A stretch of 64,000 bases of DNA, from positions 5,941 through 69,940 of the forward strand of contig JAEWPC010000071.1 in the NCBI GenBank assembly GCA_023460795.1, given 5' to 3'. This DNA comes from Bacillota bacterium (GTDB lineage Bacteria > Bacillota > Bacilli > Paenibacillales > Paenibacillaceae). Of this stretch, positions 51,932 to 61,163 are shown one piece after another. Position 1 is the first letter of the stretch. Every line of letters begins with the position of its first letter. The notes below the pieces were generated by a model that saw only the letters and a program-made list of their open reading frames with translations, searched no databases and was not told the origin of the DNA. The position numbers were made by a program, and so were the translations under genes.

Positions 51932-53413
51932 ATGCCACACGGGGACCGCAGACTTCGACTTTATAAATTATTGCCGGCGATTGTATTCGCTATGATGCTA
52001 TTGAGCTCAAGCCTGCTAACGGTACAGGGGATAGCGTATGCCGAACCTGCGTCTCAAACTACGAACGATGCGCTTGCCGAAACCGAGCGACTGATCCAGC
52101 TATTGGATGCCGGAGACTTAGAGCAAGGCTCGGAATCTTTCGCGGCTATTAAGAAATGGTGGAACGCGAACAAAGCCGAAGCCAAGCGGCAATCGCTCGA
52201 TATGGCGCTTGAGATCGACGGCAAGATCGCCGGTCTGTCTCTCGCTTTCGTAAGCAAAGACGTCAAGCAGGCCGCGACTCATGCATCCGATTTGCGATTT
52301 TCGCTGCAAATGTATGCGGAAGGCGCGTTCGTCATGAACGACGGGAAGACGAACCTGTCGCTCGGCACGTACGTGATGAAGCTCCGCCAGACGGGGGACC
52401 TGATCGACCGCGGCGAGCTCGAGAAGGCAAGGACCGAGACGAAGCTGCTGCAGCGCCAATGGCTGTCCGTCGAAGGAGACGTCGTCAGCCAATCGCAGTC
52501 CGCGTACAGCGATGCGGAGCGGGACTTAGTCATGCTCGACGCCTACTTGTCCGGCGAGGGCAAGCAAGAAGAAGCGTCTAGCGTCGTCGATCGGATGGTG
52601 CAGTCGCTGTCGCCGCTCATCGACGCCCAATATTCGTGGTGGGATGCGGCCTTGATCCCTCTTCGCGAAGGAATCGAAGCGCTGCTCGTCATCGGCACTC
52701 TGCTCATGTTCGCGAAGAAGTCGAACTCTAAGCCGGCTCAGAAATGGGTCGTAGGAGGCACAATGGCCGGCGTCATTCTGTGTATCGCCGTCGGATTCAT
52801 CGTATCGCTATTGCTGTCTTCGAGCGCGTTCGGCCGTAACAACGCCTTAATCAACGGGTGGACCGGCGTATTCGCCAGCTTGATGCTCCTGTATGTCAGC
52901 TACTGGCTGCACCGCAATTCCGACGTGAAACGGTGGAGCCGGCTGATTAAGACGAAGAGCGACATGGCGATATCCGGCGGCAAAATGTTGTCTCTCTCCT
53001 TGATCGCCTTTTTCGCGATTACGCGCGAGGGGCTGGAGACGGTCATCTTCCTGATCGGGATGGCGGGCAAAATGCCGGCCATGTCTCTCGTCGGCGGTAT
53101 CGCCGCCGGATTCGGCATCCTTATCGTTGCCGCGTTCGCGATCATTAAGGGCGGGAATCGTCTTCCGATCCGTCCGGTGTTCCTGATCTCCAGCTTGATC
53201 GTTTTCTATCTATGCTTTAAATTCATGGGCTCGGGTATCCACAGTCTTCAGATGGCCGGAATCATCCCGTCCTCCGTAGACGATTATTTGCCCGAGAAAG
53301 CTTCGTTCAGTTTGTATCCGTCTTGGTACAGTACGCTGCCGCAACTCTTGTTCGTATTGGCGGGATTTACCGTTATCGTTCTGCAGCGCATTCGCCAAGC
53401 GGCTCAAAAATAA
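51932..53413 (+). CDS. efeU: FTR1-family ferrous iron permease EfeU
   Basis: 493-residue membrane protein. It has a signal peptide (about 1-37), an extracellular helical domain of about 200 residues (YwbL-like arrangement) and the seven-helix FTR1 channel. The iron-binding motifs are REGIE at 245-249 and REGLE at 365-369. The ATG is preceded by AAGGGGAAGG. A Fur box lies 48 bases upstream, and efeO and efeB follow. The operon imports ferrous iron, with EfeB/EfeO providing the extracellular oxidation and binding steps. Confidence 0.92.
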   Translation: MPHGDRRLRLYKLLPAIVFAMMLLSSSLLTVQGIAYAEPASQTTNDALAETERLIQLLDAGDLEQGSESFAAIKKWWNANKAEAKRQSLDMALEIDGKIAGLSLAFVSKDVKQAATHASDLRFSLQMYAEGAFVMNDGKTNLSLGTYVMKLRQTGDLIDRGELEKARTETKLLQRQWLSVEGDVVSQSQSAYSDAERDLVMLDAYLSGEGKQEEASSVVDRMVQSLSPLIDAQYSWWDAALIPLREGIEALLVIGTLLMFAKKSNSKPAQKWVVGGTMAGVILCIAVGFIVSLLLSSSAFGRNNALINGWTGVFASLMLLYVSYWLHRNSDVKRWSRLIKTKSDMAISGGKMLSLSLIAFFAITREGLETVIFLIGMAGKMPAMSLVGGIAAGFGILIVAAFAIIKGGNRLPIRPVFLISSLIVFYLCFKFMGSGIHSLQMAGIIPSSVDDYLPEKASFSLYPSWYSTLPQLLFVLAGFTVIVLQRIRQAAQK

Positions 53414-53452
53414 AACGGCTTCATGCTAATGAGAAAGAGGAGTGTTAGAAAC

Positions 53453-54643
53453 ATGCACGCACGCACGTCTAATCGGTTCTCCAAGCTAGGTTATCTCGGA
53501 ATGTCCGCTTTGCTGGCGGCAACGCTGGCCGCTTGCGGCAATAACAACGATGCCGAGCCTGCGGCTTCGTTTGACGCTCAGCAGAGCGAATCCCCGGCAA
53601 GCGACAATAGCGCGATCCAAGAAGGCACGACGAAGCTTCAGGAAGTGACGAAGCAGCTTCAGGACGCGATCGGCAGCCAGAACGCGGAGGAAGTCAAGAA
53701 GTTGGGTAAATCGGTGAACGATGCCTGGCTTGCCTACGAAAATTCGGTACGCCAAGCGTTCCCGCTCGAATACGTGGAAGTAGAGAAATACGTCATGCCG
53801 ATCTATTCGGCGTCTGCCTACGACAAAGTGGATTTCGAAGCGCTGACCGCCACCGCGGCCAAGCTGCAGGACGCGCTTGTCGCGCTGAAGAACGCGAAGC
53901 CGACTACGGCGAACACGTCCGAGCTGCTGCTGAAGGCGGTAGACAATTATAAGAAATACGTGCAGGAGCAAGCGGACCAAATGGTCGTGCAAGCGAAGCT
54001 GTTTACGGATGCGGTCAAAGCCGGCAATATCGACGAAGCGAAGCGCCTCTATCCGCAAGCGCGCGTCAACTTTGAAAGAATCGAGCCCATCGCCGAGAGC
54101 TTCGGGGACTTGGATCCCCGCATCGACGCTCGCGAAGCGGACGTGGAAGATCTGAGTACGTGGACGGGCATTCACCGGATCGAGAAAGCATTGTGGGCAG
54201 ATAAGTCGCTCGAAGGCATGGATAAATACGCGGACCAATTAGTTGCCGATATCCAAGAGCTGCAGCGGAAAATAAGCACGTTCGAGCTTGAGCCGAAAGG
54301 CATGGTTGCCGGCGCGATGGAGCTTCTTAACGAAGCTGCGACTTCGAAGATTACGGGCGAAGAAGAAGTTTTCTCGCACCTCGATTTAGTCGATTTCGCG
54401 GCGAACGTCGAAGGCTCCAAGACCGTGTATCTCTCGATCATTCCGGCGTTGAACGAGAAAAATCCGGATTTGGGCAATCAATTGGATACTCAATTCCAGA
54501 AAATCGAACAAGTGCTGCTCGGCTACCAGAAGAACGGGGAATACGTCACTTACGATACGCTGACGACCGAGCAGATTCGCGAGATCAGCGATGAACTGAG
54601 CGTCCTGTCCACTCTGATGTCCCAAACGGCAAGCATCCTATAA
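53453..54643 (+). CDS. efeO: Imelysin/M75-type iron-uptake lipoprotein EfeO (EfeM-like)
   Basis: 396-residue lipoprotein. The lipobox is LAAC with Cys28, followed by an Asn/Ser/Asp linker and the helical M75 domain. The HxxE motif is HRIE at 241-244. No cupredoxin domain is seen, so it is EfeM-like rather than E. coli EfeO-like. ATG at 53453 has AAAGAGGAG ten bases upstream; the ATG at 53423 is in frame but lacks a site. It presents iron to EfeU at the outer face of the membrane. Confidence 0.9.
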   Translation: MHARTSNRFSKLGYLGMSALLAATLAACGNNNDAEPAASFDAQQSESPASDNSAIQEGTTKLQEVTKQLQDAIGSQNAEEVKKLGKSVNDAWLAYENSVRQAFPLEYVEVEKYVMPIYSASAYDKVDFEALTATAAKLQDALVALKNAKPTTANTSELLLKAVDNYKKYVQEQADQMVVQAKLFTDAVKAGNIDEAKRLYPQARVNFERIEPIAESFGDLDPRIDAREADVEDLSTWTGIHRIEKALWADKSLEGMDKYADQLVADIQELQRKISTFELEPKGMVAGAMELLNEAATSKITGEEEVFSHLDLVDFAANVEGSKTVYLSIIPALNEKNPDLGNQLDTQFQKIEQVLLGYQKNGEYVTYDTLTTEQIREISDELSVLSTLMSQTASIL

Positions 54644-54668
54644 TCGCTAAGGAAGGGACGGAAGGTTC

Positions 54669-55907
54669 ATGGGCGAGCAATCGAACAAAGGCGGAATGTC
54701 CCGGCTGGATTTTCTGAAAATGTCGGCCGTCGCGGGCGTCGGTCTGGTCGTAGGCGGGGCGGGAATGAAGGTCATCGAACGCGCGGTCGGTTCGGACGGC
54801 GACACGGCGGTTGACGGGAAAGTCGAAGACGTACAAGTCGAGATGTACGGCGAGCATCAAGCGGGTATCATCTCTCCGCAGCAGACCTATATGTACTTGG
54901 CGAGCTTCAAGATGATAGCGGCAGATCGGGCCGGCTTGATTCGCCTGATGAAGGATTGGACGAAGTTCAGCGACCTCAGCACGTCGGGAGGCACGATGCG
55001 GACGGGCGACAACCCGATGCTGCCCCCTAGCGATACCGGAGAAACTTACGATTTGCCGGCATCTAGACTCACCGTTACTTTCGGGTTCGGACCGTCATTG
55101 TTCGGAGTCGGAGGAGCGGACCGTTATGGGCTTGCCGGCAAGCTGCCTAACTATTTGAAGGATATTCCGCGAATGCCGCGCGAGAAGCTGGATGCGGCTT
55201 TGTCCGGTGGAGACGTCGTCGTGCAAGTGTGCGCGGACGATCAGCAGGTGGCGTTCCATGCGATCCGCAATTTCATCCGATTATCGACCGGAGCGGCGAC
55301 GCTCAACTGGCTTAACGAAGGGTTCATCAGCGGACGCCCGGGCACGACGCCGCGTAATCTGTTCGGCTTCAAGGACGGTACGGCGAACGTCTTGCACCAG
55401 ACGTCCGAAGGCTACGACCAAGTCGTGTGGGCGAGCGAGGAAGAGCCGGAATGGATGAGGGGCGGCACGTACATGGCGTTCCGCAAAATCAGAATGCTGC
55501 TCGAAGTATGGGATCGCTCTTCGATGGCCGAGCAACAGGACACGTTCGGAAGGTATAAGGAATCGGGTGCGGCGTATGGCAAGCAGGGAGAATTCGATGA
55601 AGTCGATTCCGCGAAGCTCCCGGATACGGCGCACGTCCGATTGGCCAAAGAGTCCAAGCAGCTCATTCACCGGAGAGGGTACTCCTACACGGACGGCGTC
55701 GATCCTCGCACCGGCAACGTGAATGCGGGGCTGTTGTTCATCAGCTATCAGCGCAACCCGGAGGAGCAATTCATTCCGATGCTCAAGCTGATGCAGAATA
55801 ACGATAAGCTTAACGAATATACGCTGCATATTGCCAGCGGCATGTTCGCCTGTCCGGGCGGCATCAGGCAGGGAGAATACATCGGACAGAAATTATTCGA
55901 ATCCTAA
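54669..55907 (+). CDS. efeB: Dyp-type haem peroxidase EfeB (with non-canonical Tat signal)
   Basis: 412-residue DyP-type peroxidase of the EfeB/YwbN type. The DyP motif is GFKDGT in LFGFKDGTAN, and the proximal His lies in TAHVRLA. The N-terminus looks like a Tat signal, SRLDFLKMSAVAGVGLVVGG, but the twin arginine is Arg-Leu where Arg-Arg is expected. It is 25 bases behind efeO and ends the Fur-controlled operon. It is likely to act outside the membrane on haem or ferrous iron. Confidence 0.9.
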   Translation: MGEQSNKGGMSRLDFLKMSAVAGVGLVVGGAGMKVIERAVGSDGDTAVDGKVEDVQVEMYGEHQAGIISPQQTYMYLASFKMIAADRAGLIRLMKDWTKFSDLSTSGGTMRTGDNPMLPPSDTGETYDLPASRLTVTFGFGPSLFGVGGADRYGLAGKLPNYLKDIPRMPREKLDAALSGGDVVVQVCADDQQVAFHAIRNFIRLSTGAATLNWLNEGFISGRPGTTPRNLFGFKDGTANVLHQTSEGYDQVVWASEEEPEWMRGGTYMAFRKIRMLLEVWDRSSMAEQQDTFGRYKESGAAYGKQGEFDEVDSAKLPDTAHVRLAKESKQLIHRRGYSYTDGVDPRTGNVNAGLLFISYQRNPEEQFIPMLKLMQNNDKLNEYTLHIASGMFACPGGIRQGEYIGQKLFES

Positions 55908-55922
55908 AGCTAAGAATGCGAA

Positions 55923-55968
55923 GAAAGCCCGTTTCCCGGCCGTTATCGGCTGCAGGGAACGGGCTTTC
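55923..55968. terminator. Bidirectional terminator after efeB
   Basis: GAAAGCCCGTTTCCC and GGGAACGGGCTTTC pair with one bulged T, with an inner GCCG/CGGC hairpin. It is shared with the convergent DUF2653 gene. Confidence 0.75.
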
Positions 55969-55971
55969 TAT

Positions 55972-56253
55972 TTAGGCGATATCCGCCCAAATCTCGTCCT
56001 CGACGTCGAGCGTAATCTGCGATGGGAATACGCGTTGATCGTACTCGGCGAGCATATACTGCATAATCGCTTCTTTCAAGTTCGCTTCGATAATAAACCG
56101 GCTTCGGCCCTGAACCCACACTTCCGCGCTGAAGCCTTGTTCCTCGTCGTACAGCAGCTCTACCTCGACGCTGTCGACCGGAACCTCATGCCGCTTGGAC
56201 ATATGCAGGCAGACGGCGTTGACGATTTCATCCATCGATAATCTCATCGGCAT
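55972..56253 (-). CDS. DUF2653 (YxcD-like) protein
   Basis: 93-residue protein matching the YxcD family of Bacillales by MDEIVNAVCLHMSKR, VEVELLYDEEQGFSAEVWVQGR and FIIEANLKEAI. The function is not known. The initiating ATG at 56253 overlaps the preceding gene's stop (TAATG), and no good Shine-Dalgarno is visible, so it is probably translationally coupled. In-frame ATGs at 56247 and 56238 are alternatives. Confidence 0.8.
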   Translation of the reverse strand: MPMRLSMDEIVNAVCLHMSKRHEVPVDSVEVELLYDEEQGFSAEVWVQGRSRFIIEANLKEAIMQYMLAEYDQRVFPSQITLDVEDEIWADIA

Positions 56254-56693
56254 TACCAGCGCGGAGGGCTATTGCGATCCGGATTGTGCGGCTGACGACG
56301 GTTCTTGAACCGGTCGTAGATCGCGCGGAACACCGCGAACAGAACGAACAGCGCGAGCACGTTAATAATCAAGCCGAAGAAATTGCCGAGTGCTCCCATA
56401 CCGCCGAACATGCCGCCGAACAGCATGCCGGCCAAGCCGCCGATCATCATGCCTTTCATGAAGCTTCCGCCGGAGAAGAAACCGCGGTTCGCCGTGGTGC
56501 CGGCCGCGGAAGAAGAGCTGGATTTGGTCGTGGATGACTGGCTGACTCCGCTATCGGATTTGGAAGGCGTCTTCGTAAACGACTTCTTGCCGGAGCTGAA
56601 CGAACGTGGCTTGGCGTCTACGCTTGCCATTGGAACGGTTACCGCGATCGTGAAAGCGAACAGGCTGAAGATCAATAATGCTTTTTTCCACAT
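56253..56693 (-). CDS. Gly-rich membrane protein with signal peptide
   Basis: 146 residues. A signal peptide or anchor (KALLIFSLFAFTIAVTVPMA) is followed by a Lys/Ser/Thr-rich linker and two close glycine-rich hydrophobic segments (MIGGLAGMLFGGMFGGMGAL and FFGLIINVLALFVLFAVFRA). The tail is basic (YDRFKNRRQ). ATG at 56693 has GGAGG eleven bases upstream; the longer frame is not supported. It is upstream of and coupled to the DUF2653 gene. The role is unknown; such Gly-rich segments occur in Tim44-like annotations. Confidence 0.75.
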   Translation of the reverse strand: MWKKALLIFSLFAFTIAVTVPMASVDAKPRSFSSGKKSFTKTPSKSDSGVSQSSTTKSSSSSAAGTTANRGFFSGGSFMKGMMIGGLAGMLFGGMFGGMGALGNFFGLIINVLALFVLFAVFRAIYDRFKNRRQPHNPDRNSPPRW

Positions 56694-56855
56694 GTGATTG
56701 TTGTCCTCCAGTAGGTTAGAAGATGTTAATGGATAGTAATACGTGCCTAGTCGCATTCGGTTTCGATATTCGCGCAAGAAAATTATGGCGTGATAACGCG
56801 CGAAGATTGAGCTATGCTTGAGTATAAACGATAGAAGCGCGAAAGGACAGGTGCG

Positions 56856-57419
56856 ATGTCATCTCTATCATCCTATCCAGACGAATACATTCAATACTTG
56901 GCCGAATACTACGGCTCGCGAGACTACTTCGAATGCCACGAGATCATGGAAGAGTATTGGAAGGAGCATCCGCAGTCGCCGCAGCTCGGTTGTTGGCTCG
57001 TGCTCATCCGCATCGCGGTCGCTCTGTACCATGCGCGCCGAGGCAATCGGTCCGGCGCGCTTAAGCTGATGGGCAAGGCGGCGCAAGAGACGGATCCCGT
57101 CCGATTCGGCGACATCGGCATCGACGGCGCGAAGCTGAAGGAGATGCTCGAGCACGCGTATCGCCGCTGGAGCGACGTTCCGGTCATCGCTTACGAAGAT
57201 TTGGACTTGCCGTTCACCGACCCGTGCTTGCTTGAGGAAGCTCGGCGCAGAAGCCTTGCCTTAGGTTATCCGTGGGGGATACAAGGGAACGAGGCGGGGG
57301 ATTCCGTCATTCATCGCCATAAGCTAAGAGACCGCAGCGACGTCATCGAGGCGAGGGAACAATCGGCCAAGCGGAAATCGCTTAGCCGATCGGATCCAAA
57401 TACTGATAACCGTCGATAA
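56856..57419 (+). CDS. DUF309 family protein
   Basis: 187-residue helical protein with the DUF309 signature FECHEIMEEYWKEH and a helix ending in ALYHARRGNRSGALKL. The biological role is unknown. GAAAGGACAGG precedes the ATG. The C-terminal 35 or so residues are charged and extend past the usual domain. Its last 38 bases overlap the convergent carbonic anhydrase gene. Confidence 0.82.
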   Translation: MSSLSSYPDEYIQYLAEYYGSRDYFECHEIMEEYWKEHPQSPQLGCWLVLIRIAVALYHARRGNRSGALKLMGKAAQETDPVRFGDIGIDGAKLKEMLEHAYRRWSDVPVIAYEDLDLPFTDPCLLEEARRRSLALGYPWGIQGNEAGDSVIHRHKLRDRSDVIEAREQSAKRKSLSRSDPNTDNRR

Positions 57420-57957
57420 CCTTCTCGAGCTCGCCCGTCACCGGATCGATAATAAGTCCATGAATCGGCGTGTTCGGAGGCAGCAGCGGGTGATTGCGGA
57501 CGATGTCCACGCTGTTCTCGACGCTCTCCCGTACGCTGTCGAAGCCGGTAAGCCAACGGTTCAAGCTGACGCCGGAATGGCGCAGCGTGTGAATCGTCTG
57601 CTCGGGTACGCCGCGTTCGAGCATATGCTCAACGACCCTCTCGGGGTCGATCCCCGTCATGCCGCAATTCAGATGCCCGATAATGAACACTTCGTGCGCG
57701 TTCAACTCGTATAACGCTACCAATATGCTCCGCATAATGTTGCCGAACGGAGACGTGATGATCGCTCCGGCGTTTTTGATGATTTTCGCGTCGCCGTCTC
57801 TCAGGTCCATCGCTTTAGGCAGCAGCTCCGTCAACCTGGCGTCCATGCAGGTGACGATGACGATCCGCTTGTCCGGATAATTCCGTTCGATATCTTCATA
57901 GGCTTTGTTGGCGACGAATTGTTCATTGAACGCCATAATTTCATCGATCTTGCGCAT
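57382..57957 (-). CDS. Beta-class carbonic anhydrase
   Basis: 191-residue zinc enzyme converting CO2 to bicarbonate. Zinc ligands are Cys37, His95 and Cys98 (motifs CMDAR and GHLNCGM), with Asp39-Arg41 dyad. The short length fits the YtiB/minor clade. The start ATG at 57957 has GGAGG-like sequence upstream (CGGAGG). Its 3' end overlaps the DUF309 gene by 38 bases on the opposite strand. Confidence 0.9.
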   Translation of the reverse strand: MRKIDEIMAFNEQFVANKAYEDIERNYPDKRIVIVTCMDARLTELLPKAMDLRDGDAKIIKNAGAIITSPFGNIMRSILVALYELNAHEVFIIGHLNCGMTGIDPERVVEHMLERGVPEQTIHTLRHSGVSLNRWLTGFDSVRESVENSVDIVRNHPLLPPNTPIHGLIIDPVTGELEKVIDGYQYLDPIG

Positions 57958-57985
57958 GACATGCCTCCGTTTCCCGCAACAACCT

Positions 57986-58321
57986 TTACATCGGTATGGT
58001 CGTTCGATCTTCCAGCTTCAATCGGTTCGTATACGTTTGGCCGTCGCTCGCCAGCTTAAAGCTGCGATGCTCGGGCAAGTAGTCGACGCGAAGCCGGTCT
58101 TCGAAGAAAATCATATGCTGAGGCTTGACCCATACTTCGCCGGAATTGCTGTCGATCTGGACGTCATCCGGATCGGGACTCACGACGTTCCAGAACGTCG
58201 GAACGCCGTCGACCGAGCAACCGCAACCTTCCGAATCGAAGACGAGCTTCCAACGTTTCGCTTCCGGTCCGAATCGCGCCTCGATCTCCCTAGCCGCGCT
58301 GTCGCTCCATTCGATGAACAT
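57986..58321 (-). CDS. HesB/YneR-like iron-sulfur biosynthesis family protein
   Basis: 111-residue protein of the HesB-like family, with a Cys-rich turn EGCGCSVDG and the YneR-like arrangement DVQIDSNSGEVWVKP. ATG at 58321 has AAAGGAG ten bases upstream; the longer frame lacks one. Family members carry or resemble A-type Fe-S scaffolds, but only two Cys in CGC are clearly in place here. It is divergent from the M32 carboxypeptidase gene. Confidence 0.75.
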   Translation of the reverse strand: MFIEWSDSAAREIEARFGPEAKRWKLVFDSEGCGCSVDGVPTFWNVVSPDPDDVQIDSNSGEVWVKPQHMIFFEDRLRVDYLPEHRSFKLASDGQTYTNRLKLEDRTTIPM

Positions 58322-58454
58322 TCGAATCGCACTCCTTTCGTGAGCCTTCATGCTTGAGTTGATTATAAAGATTACGGGGAGTATGATCAAGGAGACTTTA
58401 TCCAACGCGTAAGCTTACCTTACAGAAATGGATGCCGAAAGGAAGTGGCTGTTC

Positions 58455-59987
58455 ATGAACAACGACAACCAAACATCCGCGCCGAACGCGCTGCAGCGTT
58501 TTCGGGCGTTGACCGGCCGAATCAAACATTACGACGAGCTGCTCGGCGTCGTCTATTGGGACATGCGCACCGGCGCCCCGCGCAAAGGCATCGCGCAGCG
58601 GTCGGAAGCCGTCGGGACGCTGTCGGCCGAATCGTTCAAGCTGGCGACTTCCGCCGAGATGGGCGAGCTTCTGGCCGAATTGACGAAGCCGGAACAACTC
58701 GCGCAGCTTAGCGAGATCGATCGCCGGTTAGTCGCGGAGACGAATAAAGAGTACGAGCGGAACCGCAGAATTCCGCCGGATATGTATCAACAATACGTGG
58801 TGTTGACTTCGCAAGCCGAGTCGGCGTGGGAAGAGGCGAAGGAGAAAGACGATTTCGAAGGATTCGTTCCGTACTTGGAGCAAATCATCGATTACAATCG
58901 CAAATTCATCGAGCTGTGGGGCGTGAAGAGCACTCCGTACGATACGCTGCTCGATATGTACGAGCCGGGTCTTACGACCGTGGAATTGGACCGGTTGTTC
59001 GGCGAGCTCCGCGCGCGTCTCGTTCCGCTCGCGGAAGCGATCGCGAAGTCAGAGCATCAGCCGGATACTTCGTTCCTCGAAGGAACGTTCGATAAAGAAG
59101 CCCAGAAACGGTTCAGCAAGCTGATCTTGAAAGAGATGGGGTACGACTTCGATGCCGGAAGACTCGACGAAAGCGTTCACCCGTTCGCGACGGGGCTGTC
59201 CACGGGCGACGTGCGGATAACGACCCGCTACTTGCCGGACGACGTGACGAGCGCCTTGTTCGGCACGATCCATGAAGGCGGGCACGCCCTGTATGAGCAG
59301 AATATCATGCCCGAGCTCGCGGGAACGCCTCTGTCGACAGGCACTTCGATGGGCATTCACGAGTCGCAATCCCGGCTGTGGGAGAATATCGTCGGCCGCA
59401 GCCTCGGCTTCTGGCAACGGTACTTGCCGGACTTGAAGAAGGAATTCTCAGACCAGTTGAATCAGGTGACGCCGGAGCAATTTTACCGCGGAATTAACGT
59501 CGTGCAGCCGTCTCTGATCCGGATCGAGGCAGACGAGCTCACGTATAACCTTCATATCATGATCCGGTACGAAATCGAGAAAATGCTATTCAATGAAGGC
59601 TTGAATCCGCGTGATTTGCCCGAAGTGTGGAATAAGAAGTATACGGAGGCGCTCGGAGTAACGCCGGCGACGAACGCCGAAGGCGTTCTGCAGGACGTGC
59701 ACTGGTCAGGCGGAGCGTTCGGCTACTTCCCGTCTTACTCGCTCGGCAATATGTACGGCGCGCAGATGATGGCTACCGCTCGCGGGCAAATGCCGGAGCT
59801 GGATAGCCAAATCGCGGCGGGCAACCTGTTGCCGCTGAAGGAATGGCTGACGGAGCGGGTGTACAAGTACGGCAAGCTGCTAGATCCATCCGAGATTATC
59901 GAGCGGATTACCGGCAAACCGCTGGAATCGACGTACTTGTGCGACTATCTGGAGGAGAAATACCGGGACATCTATAACCTGGATTAA
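58455..59987 (+). CDS. M32 metallocarboxypeptidase
   Basis: 510-residue cytosolic carboxypeptidase (Taq/YpwA type). The zinc motif is HEGGH with His273, Glu274 and His277, and the next ligand Glu303 lies in IHESQSRLWEN. The helical cradle fits the family length. ATG at 58455 has AAAGGAAG nine bases upstream; ATG at 58428 is less likely. It removes C-terminal residues from peptides. An elaborate terminator-like hairpin follows at 60037. Confidence 0.92.
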   Translation: MNNDNQTSAPNALQRFRALTGRIKHYDELLGVVYWDMRTGAPRKGIAQRSEAVGTLSAESFKLATSAEMGELLAELTKPEQLAQLSEIDRRLVAETNKEYERNRRIPPDMYQQYVVLTSQAESAWEEAKEKDDFEGFVPYLEQIIDYNRKFIELWGVKSTPYDTLLDMYEPGLTTVELDRLFGELRARLVPLAEAIAKSEHQPDTSFLEGTFDKEAQKRFSKLILKEMGYDFDAGRLDESVHPFATGLSTGDVRITTRYLPDDVTSALFGTIHEGGHALYEQNIMPELAGTPLSTGTSMGIHESQSRLWENIVGRSLGFWQRYLPDLKKEFSDQLNQVTPEQFYRGINVVQPSLIRIEADELTYNLHIMIRYEIEKMLFNEGLNPRDLPEVWNKKYTEALGVTPATNAEGVLQDVHWSGGAFGYFPSYSLGNMYGAQMMATARGQMPELDSQIAAGNLLPLKEWLTERVYKYGKLLDPSEIIERITGKPLESTYLCDYLEEKYRDIYNLD

Positions 59988-60036
59988 TACCGCCGGGTGT
60001 TTCGTGAGTTTGCATATTGATCTATACTTCTCCGTG

Positions 60037-60100
60037 AAACGGGGCTTATCTCAGTCATTTGTTGCAGATGATTGACGATCGAGCCCTGTTTTTATTTATC
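60037..60100 (+). terminator. Long terminator-like hairpin before the BtrH-like gene
   Basis: AAACGGGGCT (60037-60046) pairs with AGCCCTGTTT (60082-60091), and TCAGTCAT (60051-60058) with ATGATTGA (60068-60075), giving an imperfect stem of about 22 bases. TTTATTTATC follows. It may end the carboxypeptidase transcript or attenuate the next gene. Confidence 0.65.
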
Positions 60101-60125
60101 ATCCTCTTCGGAAAGGAGGGACTTA

Positions 60126-61163
60126 ATGTCCCCCAGAAAAGTGTTGCCCATCGTGGTGCCCGATATCGTATCGTACGCGCACCTCACCTGTTTCCTGTCC
60201 GTGATGTATTCCGATCCGCATCCGTTGAAATGGGTGTATAGCAACTATGTTCAACTGCATATGGATACGGCCAGTATGTTCACGGACTATTTGACGCCAA
60301 GTCCCGAACAGCACATGATTCCTTGCTTGCACGGCTCGCAACGCATTCATAGGGAGACGATCGTTCGATTGTCGCCGAGCTTCGTCGATTTTGTCCGATT
60401 TCAAATCGATCACGGCTATTATTGCTGGACGTATGTGAACGAGTATTACATTCCAAGTACGTTAGCTTACGAAAATCAATCGTTCACTCATCCGCTCATG
60501 ATCTACGGCTACGATGATACGGAGCGAAAGTTAAGCGTTGCCGGATTTTTCGCCCAACGAAAATTCGGGATGTGCGAGCTGCCTTACGAAACAATGGAGC
60601 AAGCGTTCAAGGAAGCAGAGCTGCCGTCGCAAAGCGGAGAGCAGGACATCGTCATGCTGTTCAAGCTTCACGAGAGAAAAATGAAGGAGTGCGAATTCAG
60701 GCTGGATTGGGTAATGGAACAGCTTAGCGACTACTTGCACGCCAGAAGGTCCGGCTACATGAAAGGCGCGTTGGCTCCCGGCGTTCCGCAGGGCAGGGTT
60801 TACGGCCTCGGCATCTACGATGTATTGCGGAATCAGTTGACTAGGGAGGAGCTGCTATCGGACAGTCATGGCATCGATCACCGTCCGCTTTACGTGTTAT
60901 GGGAGCATAAGAAGATGATGAACCGGCGAATCGCTTATATGACCGAACAAGGGTATTTCACGTTGTCCGACGAGGTCGTGGAAAGATACAAGAAGGTAGA
61001 GCAAATGGCGCTGTCCGTGTGGAACTTGTTTTTGAAATTTCTAATGATTCGGGATGCAAGGCTCGCACGGCAGATCGACGAACGTCTGGAGGCGTTAAAA
61101 GAGAAAGACTCGCTCGCTGTCTCGCGAATGCTAGACGAATATGCAGACTATATCCTTCACTAA
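60126..61163 (+). CDS. BtrH-like N-terminal domain protein
   Basis: 345-residue protein. The N-terminal half resembles the BtrH-N (papain-like, C39-like) domain of peptide or butirosin biosynthesis proteins: a Cys near the start region, DHGYYCWTYVNEYYIP and HPLMIYGYDDTERKLSVAGFF, with His and Asp in plausible places. The C-terminal half is helical. AAAGGAGGG is just upstream of ATG 60126. No natural-product cluster is visible around it, so the role is unclear. Confidence 0.55.
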   Translation: MSPRKVLPIVVPDIVSYAHLTCFLSVMYSDPHPLKWVYSNYVQLHMDTASMFTDYLTPSPEQHMIPCLHGSQRIHRETIVRLSPSFVDFVRFQIDHGYYCWTYVNEYYIPSTLAYENQSFTHPLMIYGYDDTERKLSVAGFFAQRKFGMCELPYETMEQAFKEAELPSQSGEQDIVMLFKLHERKMKECEFRLDWVMEQLSDYLHARRSGYMKGALAPGVPQGRVYGLGIYDVLRNQLTREELLSDSHGIDHRPLYVLWEHKKMMNRRIAYMTEQGYFTLSDEVVERYKKVEQMALSVWNLFLKFLMIRDARLARQIDERLEALKEKDSLAVSRMLDEYADYILH

